A stretch of DNA of 64,000 nt. It comes from Proteiniclasticum sediminis (GTDB taxonomy: Bacteria > Bacillota > Clostridia > Clostridiales > Clostridiaceae). Below are positions 8,386 to 17,303 of the stretch, piece by piece (position 1 is the first letter of the stretch; each line of letters begins with the position of its first letter). A program made the translations under genes and the position numbers. The notes under the pieces are model-generated. The model was not told the DNA's origin. It searched no databases and saw only the letters and a list, made by a program, of their open reading frames with translations. The stretch spans positions 62,001 through 126,000 of the forward strand of contig NZ_JAGSCS010000004.1 of NCBI RefSeq assembly GCF_018128025.1. Direction: 5' to 3'.

Positions 8386-8744
8386 CCGTTTCCTCCTCCC
8401 ATGCGGAAGGGAATCCCCTTCACCATGCGGGCCGCGTTGACCCCCAGGCTCCGGGCTTCTTCCAGGGTATAACTGAGCTTTTGGCGAAAGAGGAGATGCC
8501 CTTCGGGCAGTTTGTCGTGATAGAGCCCGGCGAAGGCGCTTTCGTCCACGCCGATGCCCACATCCAGCTGGGAATCCTTGCTGGCCAGATGGGCCAGATC
8601 CTCCAGGCGGCTTTCGTCGCTGTAGCGGATGATCCAGGGGATGCCCTCCTCCTCGATGCCGTAGGTGATTTCCTTGATTTTTTCCTGGGCCGTCATCTTC
8701 TCATTGACGCAGATGACCACACAGATGTTTTTCCGTTCATCCAT
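8382..8744 (-). CDS. pduH: Diol dehydratase reactivase, small subunit PduH
   Basis: 120 residues, typical of PduH/DdrB. With PduG it removes damaged cobalamin from inactivated diol dehydratase in an ATP-dependent exchange. Family features are the start ICVVICVNE, the central LDVGIGVDESAFAGLYHDKLPEG and the late SLGVNAARMVKG. It lies 11 bp after pduG and overlaps pduK by 4 bp. Confidence 0.92.
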   Translation of the reverse strand: MDERKNICVVICVNEKMTAQEKIKEITYGIEEEGIPWIIRYSDESRLEDLAHLASKDSQLDVGIGVDESAFAGLYHDKLPEGHLLFRQKLSYTLEEARSLGVNAARMVKGIPFRMGGGNG

Positions 8745-8755
8745 CTCTTCCCCTC

Positions 8756-10558
8756 CTACAGCACCAGGCCCGTGGCCACGGCATTGCGGGGACCTAAGGA
8801 TCCGCGGATATTTCCGCGGCCGGCCACCACCCCGTACTCCGCCAGAGCATCGGTGACAAGCTGGGGCACTTCAAAGTCCAGGGCCGAGCCTCCCACCAGC
8901 ACCACATGTTCGATGCCCCGGATATCACCGGTGAGACTCACCTGGGAAAGGGCCCGAAGGGCGTTGGTGACAAAGACCTTTTCCTTGGCTTTTTTGCGGA
9001 CAAACTTGATCTTCTCGATGGAGAGGTCTGCCTGAATGGGGACCATGCCCTCTTCCTTCAGAATCACCACCCGGGCGAAGAGTTTGGGATCCAAGGGTTT
9101 TTCGAAAAACTCCACCGACCCGTCCTCATGACGGATATGGAAGAGGCTTTCCGCCTTGGCTAAGGAATATTTCTTGATGTCTTCGGCCAGGTCAAAGCTC
9201 TCCAGGCCCAGCTCCGTCTGAATGAGGAGCGTCACCATGTTGCCCGCCCCGGCCAGATGGACGAGATGCACCCGTCCGTCCCGGGTCATGAGGGAGGCAT
9301 CGGTGGAGCCGGCCCCCATGTCGAGAATGGCTAAGGGCACATCGGTACCCGGGGTGGTCAGGGCGCCTTTAATGGCCATCTGGGCTTCCACGCCCCCCAC
9401 TTCCACCCGAACGCCTAACCGCTCCTCCATGGCATGGGCGATGAGCTCCATCTGAAGCCGATCCGCCTTCACCATGGCAGCCACGCCCACGGCGCTTTCC
9501 ATGGAAAATTCTCCAGCGAGACCGCCAGTGACTTTCTGGGGCGAAATGGTGTCCACGGCCAAGAGGTCCTGGATCTTGATGTCGTTGTAGTTTTGCCCCG
9601 TGAGATTCGCCATGACGTGGCGGATCCTCTCCAGCATGCCCCCGGCATTGGTACCGGGTTCCCCCACGATGTCCTTCACCGGCTGGCACTGGGCCATGGC
9701 CTTCATGAGGCTCTGGGCCCCGTCGTCCACATTGACCTTCAGCCTGCGGTTTTCGCCCACCACCTGGATTTCCCCCGCCGGAATGCTTCGGAGCTTCACA
9801 TCCCCTTTGGGGGTTTTGATGACCACCGCCGACCGGTTCCCGATGAGGGCCCGGGCGATGGGGACCACAAACTTCGTCTCCTCGCTGTCCAGATTGAACA
9901 GGGTGGCGATGCCGTAGGGGTTGGACAGCACTTCCACCACGGCGCCCACATGGGCCACCTCGATGGCCGTGAGCATCCCCTGGGGAATCTTCTCAAACAG
10001 GGTCACTTCATCGACAATGGGAATGGGCCGCTTCAGCCGGTTCACAATGAGCACGCCGTCATCATTGGCGGCGATGGCTCCCTTGACGGACACCCCTTTC
10101 TCCATGGCCCGGTTGATCCGCTCCGCGGATTCTTGGAAGCCCACCTCCCGGGGAAGGAGCACGATGACATCCTCCCCAGGCGGGATGGTTTCCAAATCCG
10201 CCAAGACGACCCCCTTGCCCACGCCGATGCCCAGCCCCCCCGGTGTCCGGGGGTTGTGGCCGATCATGGTGGACTCGGTGATGATGGTCTCCGTGATGGT
10301 TTCCATGGCCACGTCGCCGATGACCGGCGCCGCTTCATTGATGCGGATAAGGGAAAGGTCCGTGATCAGAAGACCCGCCTTTTCCAGGGCTTTGTTCAGG
10401 GAGTTGAAGATGCCGGGAATGTTGTCCCGGGTTCCCTTGATCCCCGTGGTGGTCACCAGGGCATCGGAAAGAAATTTCACTGTCCCGTCCTCCAGGACCC
10501 GGCCCACCGCCGTTTCGGTGGTGGCATTGCCGATATCGATGCCTGCTATGATTTTCAT
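8756..10558 (-). CDS. pduG: Diol dehydratase reactivase, large subunit PduG
   Basis: 600 residues, close to the standard 610. It is an actin-like ATPase that forms an A2B2 complex with PduH and swaps out inactive B12 from PduCDE. It starts AGIDIGNATTETAVG (phosphate 1 loop). A late VPLAILDMGAGSTDAS (phosphate 2) and VVLVGGSALDFEVPQLV (adenosine) complete the ATPase core. It lies directly behind pduE, as in other pdu operons. Confidence 0.95.
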   Translation of the reverse strand: MKIIAGIDIGNATTETAVGRVLEDGTVKFLSDALVTTTGIKGTRDNIPGIFNSLNKALEKAGLLITDLSLIRINEAAPVIGDVAMETITETIITESTMIGHNPRTPGGLGIGVGKGVVLADLETIPPGEDVIVLLPREVGFQESAERINRAMEKGVSVKGAIAANDDGVLIVNRLKRPIPIVDEVTLFEKIPQGMLTAIEVAHVGAVVEVLSNPYGIATLFNLDSEETKFVVPIARALIGNRSAVVIKTPKGDVKLRSIPAGEIQVVGENRRLKVNVDDGAQSLMKAMAQCQPVKDIVGEPGTNAGGMLERIRHVMANLTGQNYNDIKIQDLLAVDTISPQKVTGGLAGEFSMESAVGVAAMVKADRLQMELIAHAMEERLGVRVEVGGVEAQMAIKGALTTPGTDVPLAILDMGAGSTDASLMTRDGRVHLVHLAGAGNMVTLLIQTELGLESFDLAEDIKKYSLAKAESLFHIRHEDGSVEFFEKPLDPKLFARVVILKEEGMVPIQADLSIEKIKFVRKKAKEKVFVTNALRALSQVSLTGDIRGIEHVVLVGGSALDFEVPQLVTDALAEYGVVAGRGNIRGSLGPRNAVATGLVL

Positions 10559-10573
10559 GCCAAAGCCTCCTGT

Positions 10574-11077
10574 CTACTCTTTCAGTCTGCCTCTCTTCTC
10601 ATAAAGATCCGCGGCTTCCCGAACCAGCTTGCCGTTGACCTTGGCGGAGTATTTGCCTTCCAGCTCGTCGGCGATAGCTAATAGCTCCGCCTTGGTGGAA
10701 CGGTAGGGACGTAGGGCGTTGTAGATTTCCAGAATGCGCTCATCCGGAATGGCAATGAGCTCTGCTGCGCGGCGAAGATTCACCGCAAAGGCCTCGCGGC
10801 CCACAGACTCCGCCACCTGGGCCTGCATCTCCAGCGTCTCCGGGGCGATCTTCACGTCATTGGCGGTGATGCTTCCGCTGAGGACACCGTCGATGGTGAT
10901 GTCGGCCAGGGTCTTTCCCGTGGGAGCCTTGATGACTTCCGTCATTTTTTCACTGAGGGGATAATCCGCTTCCGTCACCCGGCGGGCGCCGCCAGCCTTG
11001 GGCTCGGTGTAGCTGGCTTTCGCCATGCCGGCCATGACTTCCCGGATCATTTGCTCCAGAACACTGTTATCAATCAT
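10574..11077 (-). CDS. pduE: Propanediol dehydratase small subunit PduE
   Basis: 167 residues. The small subunit of adenosylcobalamin-dependent diol dehydratase. Recognisable parts are DYPLSEKMTEVIKAPTGKTLADIT, RAAELIAIPDERILEIYNALRP and the C-terminal EAADLYEKRG. The N-terminal helix (SVLEQMIREVMAGMAK) resembles the extension that helps keep diol dehydratase, unlike soluble glycerol dehydratase, inside the compartment. It lies 12 bp after pduD. Confidence 0.95.
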   Translation of the reverse strand: MIDNSVLEQMIREVMAGMAKASYTEPKAGGARRVTEADYPLSEKMTEVIKAPTGKTLADITIDGVLSGSITANDVKIAPETLEMQAQVAESVGREAFAVNLRRAAELIAIPDERILEIYNALRPYRSTKAELLAIADELEGKYSAKVNGKLVREAADLYEKRGRLKE

Positions 11078-11089
11078 TTCATTCCCTCC

Positions 11090-11728
11090 TTAGAATGTGA
11101 TTTCAAGTTCGTCAGACAGCTTCTTGGGCACCACATGCTCCGTCTCCTTGATGTGGAGAAGGGCTGCAATGGCCTGGTACTTGGGTCGAGCCATCTGATC
11201 GTTCATGGTGGGCACCGGATTGGGCGACTCGCCCTTGGCATACTTGGCAGCATTCTTGCCGATGGCCCGGTACACGGAAAGATCCAGAAGCGGGGCCTGG
11301 GGGAAGAGCTCCAGATTGGACAGGGGAACCAGATCCTTGGAATGGATCACCGTGGTGCCCTTGCTCTGGATGCCGATGCCGATGCCGGACCCGGAAAGGG
11401 TAGCGGCATGGTGGGCGATGAAGGCCACGTCCGAGGTGTGGTAGACCTTGATGATGCGGGGCGTCAGCCCTTCTTCCTCCACACCGGCCATGACTTCCCT
11501 TAATACACTCTCATGGGGAACCTTGATGATGGTGCGGGTCTGGTGAACCCCGAAGGCGGGACCCACGGCGATGACCACTTCATCCTTGCGGCGGCCAGCC
11601 TCGGCGATGCCCTTGATGCGCATTTTCAGCGGACCCACGGGAACATCTTTCTTGGGCTTCTCGGCGCTGTTCATATTCTGCAGGACTTCTTCGATGATGC
11701 TTTTTAGAATTTTTTCATTGATTTCCAT
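11090..11728 (-). CDS. pduD: Propanediol dehydratase medium subunit PduD
   Basis: 212 residues. The medium subunit of diol dehydratase; in the family it helps bind the cobalamin corrin. The first 18 residues ([18 protein letters not shown]) closely resemble the PduD encapsulation peptide, which targets the whole CDE complex to the shell. Conserved stretches include [20 protein letters not shown] and [11 protein letters not shown]. The encapsulation peptide supports propanediol rather than glycerol as the natural substrate. Confidence 0.95.
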   Translation of the reverse strand: MEINEKILKSIIEEVLQNMNSAEKPKKDVPVGPLKMRIKGIAEAGRRKDEVVIAVGPAFGVHQTRTIIKVPHESVLREVMAGVEEEGLTPRIIKVYHTSDVAFIAHHAATLSGSGIGIGIQSKGTTVIHSKDLVPLSNLELFPQAPLLDLSVYRAIGKNAAKYAKGESPNPVPTMNDQMARPKYQAIAALLHIKETEHVVPKKLSDELEITF

Positions 11729-11740
11729 TGATCCATCCTC

Positions 11741-13405
11741 CTATTCAAAGTCCGCAGCCGATAGGGCGTTCTCGATGTCCTTGACTTCATTCCAGCGCTT
11801 CTCGCTCATGGCGTAGCCCGTGCAGGGACCCATGTAGTCATTCTTGTCATTGACGGCGCTCTTGACCTTGAAATTGTTGTCGATGATGGCGGAGGTGTGG
11901 AGATGGTCTCCGGAGACTCTCAGCTTCATCATGGCCAGGATGGTGTTTGCCACATCGTCATAGCCGGCTTTCTTCAGGGCCTTGATGATTTCCACGCCGG
12001 TGGTCTTGCTCTTCATGAGGTCGTTGCAGGCCTTGATGTCCTCCACCATGTTGCGGTCCGGCATATCCTTGGAGCCGTGGGCGTAGGTGGCCGCTTCCAC
12101 TTCCTCATCGGTGATGAGGGGGAAGTTCATTTCCTTGAACACGGCCTGGAGTACCTTGGCGGCCTTATTGCGGATCTTGATGACTTCCTCCTCCTTCACG
12201 GGGCGGAGTCCTCCGTCGACCTTCAGGTCGCGCTGGAGTACATTGTAGTCATCATAGTCCTCGGCATCAAAGTTCGAACCGGCGAACATGTTGTCATAGT
12301 TGGGAACTGCCGAGTAACCGGAGAAGATGAAGTCCGTTCCCGGGATCATCTGCATGAGGGTACGGGCGGTTCGGCGGATATCGGAATGGGAGAAGGTCTG
12401 GTCATTGCCCGAGGCCACTTCCAGATCCATCATGCAGGTAAGGACGTTCTCGGCGAGGACCGCACGGATTCCCGAAGGAACAGCGCCAGGAACGCCGATG
12501 CAGGAGATGGATCCATTCTGAAGACCCTGAACGCCGGCACCTTTGGTGATGAACACGCAGCGTGCTTCCAGATACAGCATGGATTTGGATTCCGCATAGC
12601 CCATGAGAACTTCGGAACCGGTTCCTGAGGTGAATCTCATCTTCAGGCCACGGGAAGCATAGGCGGAGGCCAGGAAAGCCTTGGACCACGGTGTATCGTC
12701 GCCATCGATGAAGACCTGCTCCGTACCATAGACGGATACGGTTTCGGCATAGGCCGTGAAGCCCTTCATGCCCAGGGTCAGCTCCGTGGCTTCTTCCACG
12801 GCGCACTGGGTGAGGACGCCGGGTCTTCCCACATTGGCACCGACCAGCAGCGCAATGGCATTGAATGGAGCATAGCGGGCCACAGCCACGGTGGTTTCCT
12901 GCTCATCGAATCCACGAAGAGCAGCTTCCGCAGCTTCGGCGGCGATGAGGACCGGATTGTCCTTGACGTTGGTCACGTGGCACTGGTTGGACGGCGTCTT
13001 TCTTGCGCGCATCTTCGTCAGGGCCATCATGAGCTCCAGCACATTCATCTTGGACAGAACTTCCGTGGCCTTTGCCGGGGTCAGGGACTTGGTGATCTTC
13101 ACCAGTTCATTGCGGGGAACATTGATGTCCACCAGCATATGGGCAATGGCTTTCGAATCCATGGCCATGACTTTTTCGGCGTTGGTGAGCTCGATGGAGT
13201 TGTCGGCGATGAAGGTATCGATGAGGTCAAAGTCCTCTCGCTTCTTGCCGTCCAGTTCCACCACGACACCGTTTTGGATCTTGATGCTGGGCTTGGGGTC
13301 CAGCGGGGAATCCATGGCGATGAGGCCCACTTCTGGCCATTCCTTGAGGAATCCGTCCTTATTGACCGGGCGGTCACGCAGAACTTCAAATCGTTTGGAT
13401 TTCAT
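11741..13405 (-). CDS. pduC: Propanediol dehydratase large subunit PduC
   Basis: About 554 residues, the standard length. The TIM-barrel catalytic subunit that converts 1,2-propanediol to propionaldehyde by adenosylcobalamin radical chemistry. Very conserved blocks are visible: MRARKTPSNQ, ETTVAVARYAPFNA, GDDTPWSKAFLASAYASRG, SMLYLEARC, NDQTFSHSDIRRT and SAVPNYDNMFAGSN. The second of two adjacent ATGs is preferred: it has better spacing to GGGGGG and matches the MRSKRFE start of known PduC. Glycerol and 1,2-ethanediol are known side substrates of the family. Confidence 0.96.
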   Translation of the reverse strand: MKSKRFEVLRDRPVNKDGFLKEWPEVGLIAMDSPLDPKPSIKIQNGVVVELDGKKREDFDLIDTFIADNSIELTNAEKVMAMDSKAIAHMLVDINVPRNELVKITKSLTPAKATEVLSKMNVLELMMALTKMRARKTPSNQCHVTNVKDNPVLIAAEAAEAALRGFDEQETTVAVARYAPFNAIALLVGANVGRPGVLTQCAVEEATELTLGMKGFTAYAETVSVYGTEQVFIDGDDTPWSKAFLASAYASRGLKMRFTSGTGSEVLMGYAESKSMLYLEARCVFITKGAGVQGLQNGSISCIGVPGAVPSGIRAVLAENVLTCMMDLEVASGNDQTFSHSDIRRTARTLMQMIPGTDFIFSGYSAVPNYDNMFAGSNFDAEDYDDYNVLQRDLKVDGGLRPVKEEEVIKIRNKAAKVLQAVFKEMNFPLITDEEVEAATYAHGSKDMPDRNMVEDIKACNDLMKSKTTGVEIIKALKKAGYDDVANTILAMMKLRVSGDHLHTSAIIDNNFKVKSAVNDKNDYMGPCTGYAMSEKRWNEVKDIENALSAADFE

Positions 13406-13420
13406 CATTCATCCCCCCTG

Positions 13421-14194
13421 TTAAATGTAAGGCTTCGTCGATGACGGCGCAGGCTCATTTCCTAAAGTTTCCAGAAGCTTGATGCCCAGTTCCCGGGCAG
13501 CGATGACGGCCTGACGGACAGCGCCGGAATCTCCGCTGATGAAGAGAATGGCCTCGTTGGTGAAGGACGTGGTGGACGGGGAGGCATAGAGAACGATGTC
13601 CACATTGGCGGCCTTGACGGCGGTATCGGCGATGACGACGCCGATGGCGGCAGGAGCACCGACGATGAGGCCGAAGGCCTTGCCGATGGGGGCTCCCCAG
13701 GCTTTATTGCAGGCATAGCTGGCTCTTGCGGTGTACTGCAGCTCGATATGTCCGGCATTGTTGCCATAGACATCGCCAAAGGTACGATCCAGTTCCTTCA
13801 GGGTAACTTCCACAGCGCGCCTTGCATCGGACACATCTTCAGCGCCGAAAAGGATCAGACAGCCGTGGCCAGCTCCGCCCTTGGTATCCCGGGGAAGCTC
13901 GATGGAGATAATTTCCGTATTGGTGGCCTTGACGGCTTCATCGGCGGCCATGATGTGGGGGCCGGCTCCGGTGCGGGCACCGATAATACCGATGGATTTG
14001 TACTTGGGATCAATCTTCATAAAACCGTGCAGGTGGTGGTCCACATTGGCAATGACCAGGCCGATGGTATCCCCAATGGCCGTGCCCACAAATTCTGTGA
14101 CGCCGGGGTTCCCGATGACCCGGGGGGCTTCCTTCTTCTCGCCCATTTTCTTCATGACCTCGTCCATGACTCTTTCCATTAAGTTCTCATCCAT
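13421..14194 (-). CDS. pduB: Trimeric shell protein PduB (BMC-T)
   Basis: 257 residues with two fused BMC domains. Key parts are TEFVGTAIGDTIGLVIANVD, GARTGAGPHIMAADEAVKATNTE and SGDSGAVRQAVIAARE. About 33 residues precede the first BMC domain, including a helix (ENLMERVMDEVMKKM). In Salmonella this N-terminal extension links shell to cargo and is missing from the shorter PduB' made from an internal start. Here an internal Met17 exists but no clear ribosome site was seen for it. A major facet protein. Confidence 0.95.
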   Translation of the reverse strand: MDENLMERVMDEVMKKMGEKKEAPRVIGNPGVTEFVGTAIGDTIGLVIANVDHHLHGFMKIDPKYKSIGIIGARTGAGPHIMAADEAVKATNTEIISIELPRDTKGGAGHGCLILFGAEDVSDARRAVEVTLKELDRTFGDVYGNNAGHIELQYTARASYACNKAWGAPIGKAFGLIVGAPAAIGVVIADTAVKAANVDIVLYASPSTTSFTNEAILFISGDSGAVRQAVIAARELGIKLLETLGNEPAPSSTKPYI

Positions 14195-14212
14195 TTTTTC
14201 CCATCCTCCTTG

Positions 14213-14494
14213 TTATTCTTCGGTCTTGGGCAGAATCTTCTCAACATCTGTGTGGGGTCTTGGAATCACATGAACGGAAACCACTTCGCCCACTTTGCTG
14301 GCTGCGGCGCAGCCGGCATCGGTGGCAGCCTTCACGGCGCCCACGTCTCCCCGGACCATGACGGTCACGAGGCCGGATCCGATCTTGGTGTAGCCCACCA
14401 GGAACACATTGGCGGATTTCACCATGGTGTCCGCGGCTTCAATGGCCCCGACCAGTCCCTTTGTCTCGATCATTCCCAGTGCTTCTTTTTGCAT
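14213..14494 (-). CDS. pduA: Hexameric shell protein PduA (BMC-H), first gene of the operon
   Basis: 93 residues with the BMC-H core [41 protein letters not shown] and VIPRPH. In PduA the hexamer pore admits propanediol and holds back propionaldehyde. GGAGG lies just upstream of the ATG at 14494. It differs from the PduJ paralogue mainly near the start and end. Confidence 0.93.
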   Translation of the reverse strand: MQKEALGMIETKGLVGAIEAADTMVKSANVFLVGYTKIGSGLVTVMVRGDVGAVKAATDAGCAAASKVGEVVSVHVIPRPHTDVEKILPKTEE

Positions 14495-14525
14495 GATTTT
14501 TCCTCCTTGGGTTTAATTTGGGGAT

Positions 14526-14540
14526 TGGATACGTTTACTT
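14526..14540 (-). promoter_or_regulatory. cre-like site in the pdu operon leader
   Basis: On the minus strand the 15-mer AAGTAAACGTATCCA fits the CcpA catabolite-response consensus (WTGNAANCGNWNNCW) at all fixed positions but one. It lies about 32 bp before pduA. A second site with the same core GTAAACGT precedes the sensor kinase gene (17124-17138). Confidence 0.45.
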
Positions 14541-14679
14541 CCATTTCCATGATAAAAAATAAACCTCCGAAACCCGTTACACTAAAAATTGAAAGATAGG
14601 TAATTTTTTATGGAGGTCATTTCCCGCTGAAACTTTTTTATCCCCCACTGCGACATTTTGGAAAATTCGCATAAAAAGG

Positions 14680-14707
14680 GCAAAAAGAAAAGCTGCCCTA
14701 AGGCAGC
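14680..14707 (-). terminator. Terminator after the response regulator gene
   Basis: A GCTGCC/GGCAGC stem with a 4-base loop. On the minus strand it is followed by TTTTCTTTTT. It lies about 60 bp past the regulator stop and separates that transcript from the pdu operon, so pduA needs its own promoter in 14541-14679. That gap is AT-rich and no confident -35/-10 pair was recognised. Confidence 0.8.
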
Positions 14708-14764
14708 GGGGTTAATTCCATAAATTCGTTTTTGAGGAAGGGACAGATGCTTTGCCCTTGCGGA

Positions 14765-15859
14765 CTAAATCATCCATTTTACCCCGAGGGGCTGGCTTTT
14801 CCGAAGAAGCTCCTGCTCCTCGCTGCGCCTCTCCTCCACGGCCTTGCGGAAGTTGCTGGGGGTCATGCCCGTCTTCTTCTTGAACACCTTGCTGAAGTAG
14901 TTGGCTTCATTGAACCCCAGTTCAAAGGCGATGGCGCTTAAGGGATGGTCGGTGCCTTCGATGAGCTCCTTGGCCCGCTCCACTTTGCGGTCCGTCACAT
15001 AGTCGATGAAGTTCTCCCCCACCTGGCCCTTGAAGAGCTTGGAGAAGTAGTGGGGTGAAATGTTCATGTAGGAGGCGGCGCTTTCCAGGGTCAGGGTTCG
15101 GGTGAGGTTCTTTTCGATGTACTGGAGGGCATAGGTCATTTCCTCCCCATAGTCCACCCGTTTGTCCCGGATGATCACCTCGAAGATCTCCTCGAAGATG
15201 AGTTCCAGAATATCAAAATACTGGTCTTTGGTCTGGCTCCCTTTCAGCTGCTCGTCCACCTTGGTCTTCAGGGACTTCTCCACTTCAATGCGGAAGCTCT
15301 CCGCCATTTTCAGAAGACAGCTGAGGAGCTTCTTCAGCACTTCCCGTTCCTTCTCATAGCTTTCAAACCGGGCCTCTCGGACCTTTTGGAGAAACTTCTT
15401 TCCCCCCATGTAGTCCCCTTTCATGCAGAGGCCCATGAATACATCCTCCGCCTGAGTCCAGGGAGAAGTGGTCTTTTCGCTGTAAAGGCTGATTTTCTTG
15501 ATGGTGCTGGCCAGCGCCTCAAAGATGCTCTCGGGCCGGGTGGGCTTTAAGAGATAGTCATCCACGCTGTACTTCACGGCATGCTGGGCAAATTCAAAAT
15601 CATTATAGGCCGTGACCAGGATCACGCCGATTTTCTTGGAATACTCCTTCATGAGCCGGGCGGCATCGAGGCCCGTCATCCGGGGCATTTTAATGTCCAT
15701 GATGACGATGTCCACGGGGTGGCTTTTCACAAAACGCAGGGCATCCTCCCCATTGTCCGCCTCCCCCACCACCTGATAGAGGTCCGGTTTCTTGGCGAGG
15801 ATCATCTTCAGGACTTCCCGTTCCAGATATTCATCATCCACTAACAGTATTCTGTGCAT
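14765..15859 (-). CDS. YesN-type response regulator (receiver plus AraC DNA-binding domain)
   Basis: 364 residues. Residues 1-120 are a receiver domain with acidic residues LLVDDE, phospho-acceptor Asp55 (IVIMDIKMP), Thr in LVTAYND and Lys in LLKPT. A helical linker follows. About residues 260-360 form an AraC-type double helix-turn-helix (LESAASYMNISPHYFSKLFK; AFELGFNEANYFSKVFKK). It follows the kinase gene with an 8-bp gap. Sitting between that kinase and pduA, it is the likely activator of the pdu operon and perhaps of pduQ. Propanediol control in enterics uses the single protein PocR; here the job appears split between two proteins. Confidence 0.9.
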   Translation of the reverse strand: MHRILLVDDEYLEREVLKMILAKKPDLYQVVGEADNGEDALRFVKSHPVDIVIMDIKMPRMTGLDAARLMKEYSKKIGVILVTAYNDFEFAQHAVKYSVDDYLLKPTRPESIFEALASTIKKISLYSEKTTSPWTQAEDVFMGLCMKGDYMGGKKFLQKVREARFESYEKEREVLKKLLSCLLKMAESFRIEVEKSLKTKVDEQLKGSQTKDQYFDILELIFEEIFEVIIRDKRVDYGEEMTYALQYIEKNLTRTLTLESAASYMNISPHYFSKLFKGQVGENFIDYVTDRKVERAKELIEGTDHPLSAIAFELGFNEANYFSKVFKKKTGMTPSNFRKAVEERRSEEQELLRKSQPLGVKWMI

Positions 15860-15867
15860 TCTTTCAC

Positions 15868-17097
15868 CTACTTGGGAATTCGAATGGTAATTTTTGTGCC
15901 TTTGCCCACCTGGGACTCAATCTTCAGCCGGTAATTGGTGCCGAACTGATGGATGAGCCGATGGTCGGAGTTCACCAGGCCGATGCCGTTGGAGAGGGTC
16001 TTCTCTCCGGACTCGTATTTTCCGCTTAAGATCTTGGCAATTTTTTCCTCGTCCATGCCCACCCCGTTGTCCTCAATGATGAGGTTGATGTCATTGCCCA
16101 AATCCTCGGAGTAGATGCGGATCATGCCGTTCTGGACGGCATAGATCCCATGGTCGATGGAGTTGCAGACGATGGGCTGAAGGATCATGAAGGGCATCTT
16201 GAGGCCGTAGAATCGCTCCTCCACATGGATGGCGAAATCCAGTTTGTGGCCCATGCGGATCTGCTGGATCTTCAGGTATTTCTTCACATAGTCCAGTTCC
16301 TGCTCCACGGTGACCATATGGTCCATCTCATTCTTGATGGTATAGCGCAGCATGTCCGAGAGGAAATAGATGACCTCTGTGGTCTTGTCCGCCTTCTCGA
16401 TCATGGAAAGATTGCTGATGGTATTGAGAGCGTTGAAAAGAAAATGGGGATTCACCTGGGACTTCAGCACCTTGAGCTCCGCATCCCGGAGGCTCTTCTC
16501 CAGGGCCATGCGGACCTTCATCTCATTGATGAGCTTCTCATTTTTCTCATTGAGCTCATTTTGCATATACTCGCCGAAACCGCTCTTCACCACATAGTTG
16601 CCCACGATGGAGAGAAGATTGGCGGAATTTTTGAGATGTTCCTCCGTGGTGACCAGGATTTTATCCTGGTACTCCCTGGCTAAGGGAGACTCCATAAAGG
16701 CCTTGGCCTCGGGATTGAGTTCCCCTTCATTATGGGGATACTCCTCCTTGGGATCAGCCACATGGACCTGCCCTGCCAGCATGGAGCCCAGGAACTGCCC
16801 TTCGAAGATAATGGGCACGGCCATGTCGTAGAGTCCTGCATGGCAGCGGTAAATCGAAGGCATGCCGCTGCGGGCGGCCTTGATCCCCCCGAAGGCATCG
16901 GACTGGTAGCAATGCTCCTTGCAGGCATCGCTCTCCCGAAACTTCAGGCAAAAGTCTGTGAAATTGCTGTAATTGGTGATGGGCTCTCCTTTGAAATCCA
17001 CCGTCACTGCCGCCAGCTTGGTCACCGCGGAAAAGTTATCCTGGATCTTCTGCAGGGTCTCCACATCGATGATATCTTTCAGACTGATTCCTTTCAT
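15868..17097 (-). CDS. Sensor histidine kinase with N-terminal PocR ligand-binding domain
   Basis: About 409 residues from ATG 17097, which has AGAGGAG 8 bp upstream; the open frame extends further upstream without support. Residues 4-165 form a PocR-type sensory domain: DVETLQKIQDNFS, cysteines 50, 59, 63 and 85, and VPIIFEGQFLGSMLAGQ. In PocR of Salmonella this domain senses propanediol. A short coiled coil follows, then a LytS-type kinase core with phospho-acceptor His218 (SQVNPHFLFNALN) and an ATPase domain (EDNGVGMDEE, GIGLVNSDHRL). No membrane helix is evident, so it should be a cytoplasmic sensor of diol entering the cell. Confidence 0.9.
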   Translation of the reverse strand: MKGISLKDIIDVETLQKIQDNFSAVTKLAAVTVDFKGEPITNYSNFTDFCLKFRESDACKEHCYQSDAFGGIKAARSGMPSIYRCHAGLYDMAVPIIFEGQFLGSMLAGQVHVADPKEEYPHNEGELNPEAKAFMESPLAREYQDKILVTTEEHLKNSANLLSIVGNYVVKSGFGEYMQNELNEKNEKLINEMKVRMALEKSLRDAELKVLKSQVNPHFLFNALNTISNLSMIEKADKTTEVIYFLSDMLRYTIKNEMDHMVTVEQELDYVKKYLKIQQIRMGHKLDFAIHVEERFYGLKMPFMILQPIVCNSIDHGIYAVQNGMIRIYSEDLGNDINLIIEDNGVGMDEEKIAKILSGKYESGEKTLSNGIGLVNSDHRLIHQFGTNYRLKIESQVGKGTKITIRIPK

Positions 17098-17123
17098 GGC
17101 GTTCTCCTCTACGGGAAAAAAAG

Positions 17124-17138
17124 TGTTGACGTTTACAA
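17124..17138 (-). promoter_or_regulatory. cre-like site before the sensor kinase gene
   Basis: On the minus strand TTGTAAACGTCAACA matches the cre consensus at all fixed positions but one. It shares the 8-mer GTAAACGT with the site in the pduA leader. It lies just downstream of the proposed kinase promoter, a position from which CcpA could block transcription. Confidence 0.45.
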
Positions 17139-17142
17139 ACCC

Positions 17143-17170
17143 ATTGTACAATATTTTCCGCTTTTGCGAA
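17143..17170 (-). promoter_or_regulatory. Candidate promoter of the kinase/regulator operon
   Basis: On the minus strand a -10 TACAAT (17148-17143) and a weak -35 TTCGCA (17170-17165) are 16 bp apart. It lies about 45 bp before the kinase ATG. Confidence 0.4.
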
Positions 17171-17303
17171 GGTCTAATCAAAACATTATCAAATTCTCCG
17201 AGACACTGATACTTTTTTGCGATTTTCGCCGGGGCCCAAGGGAAAGACTTTCCCCACCTGGGATAAATTTTTGGAAGTTGCTGAATTTGGCAGACGATTT
17301 CGC

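Noticed and set aside
9434-10681. Plus-strand open frame of 415 codons opposite pduG
   Set aside because: Same reason: low-complexity His/Gly-rich product, no ribosome site, pduG clearly real on the other strand.
17286-17303. Sigma-54-like -24/-12 pattern before the pduQ-like gene (TTGGCAG...TCGCT)
   Set aside because: The GG and GC are 11 instead of 10 bases apart, and a perfect TATAAT lies right behind; no sigma-54 activator is nearby.
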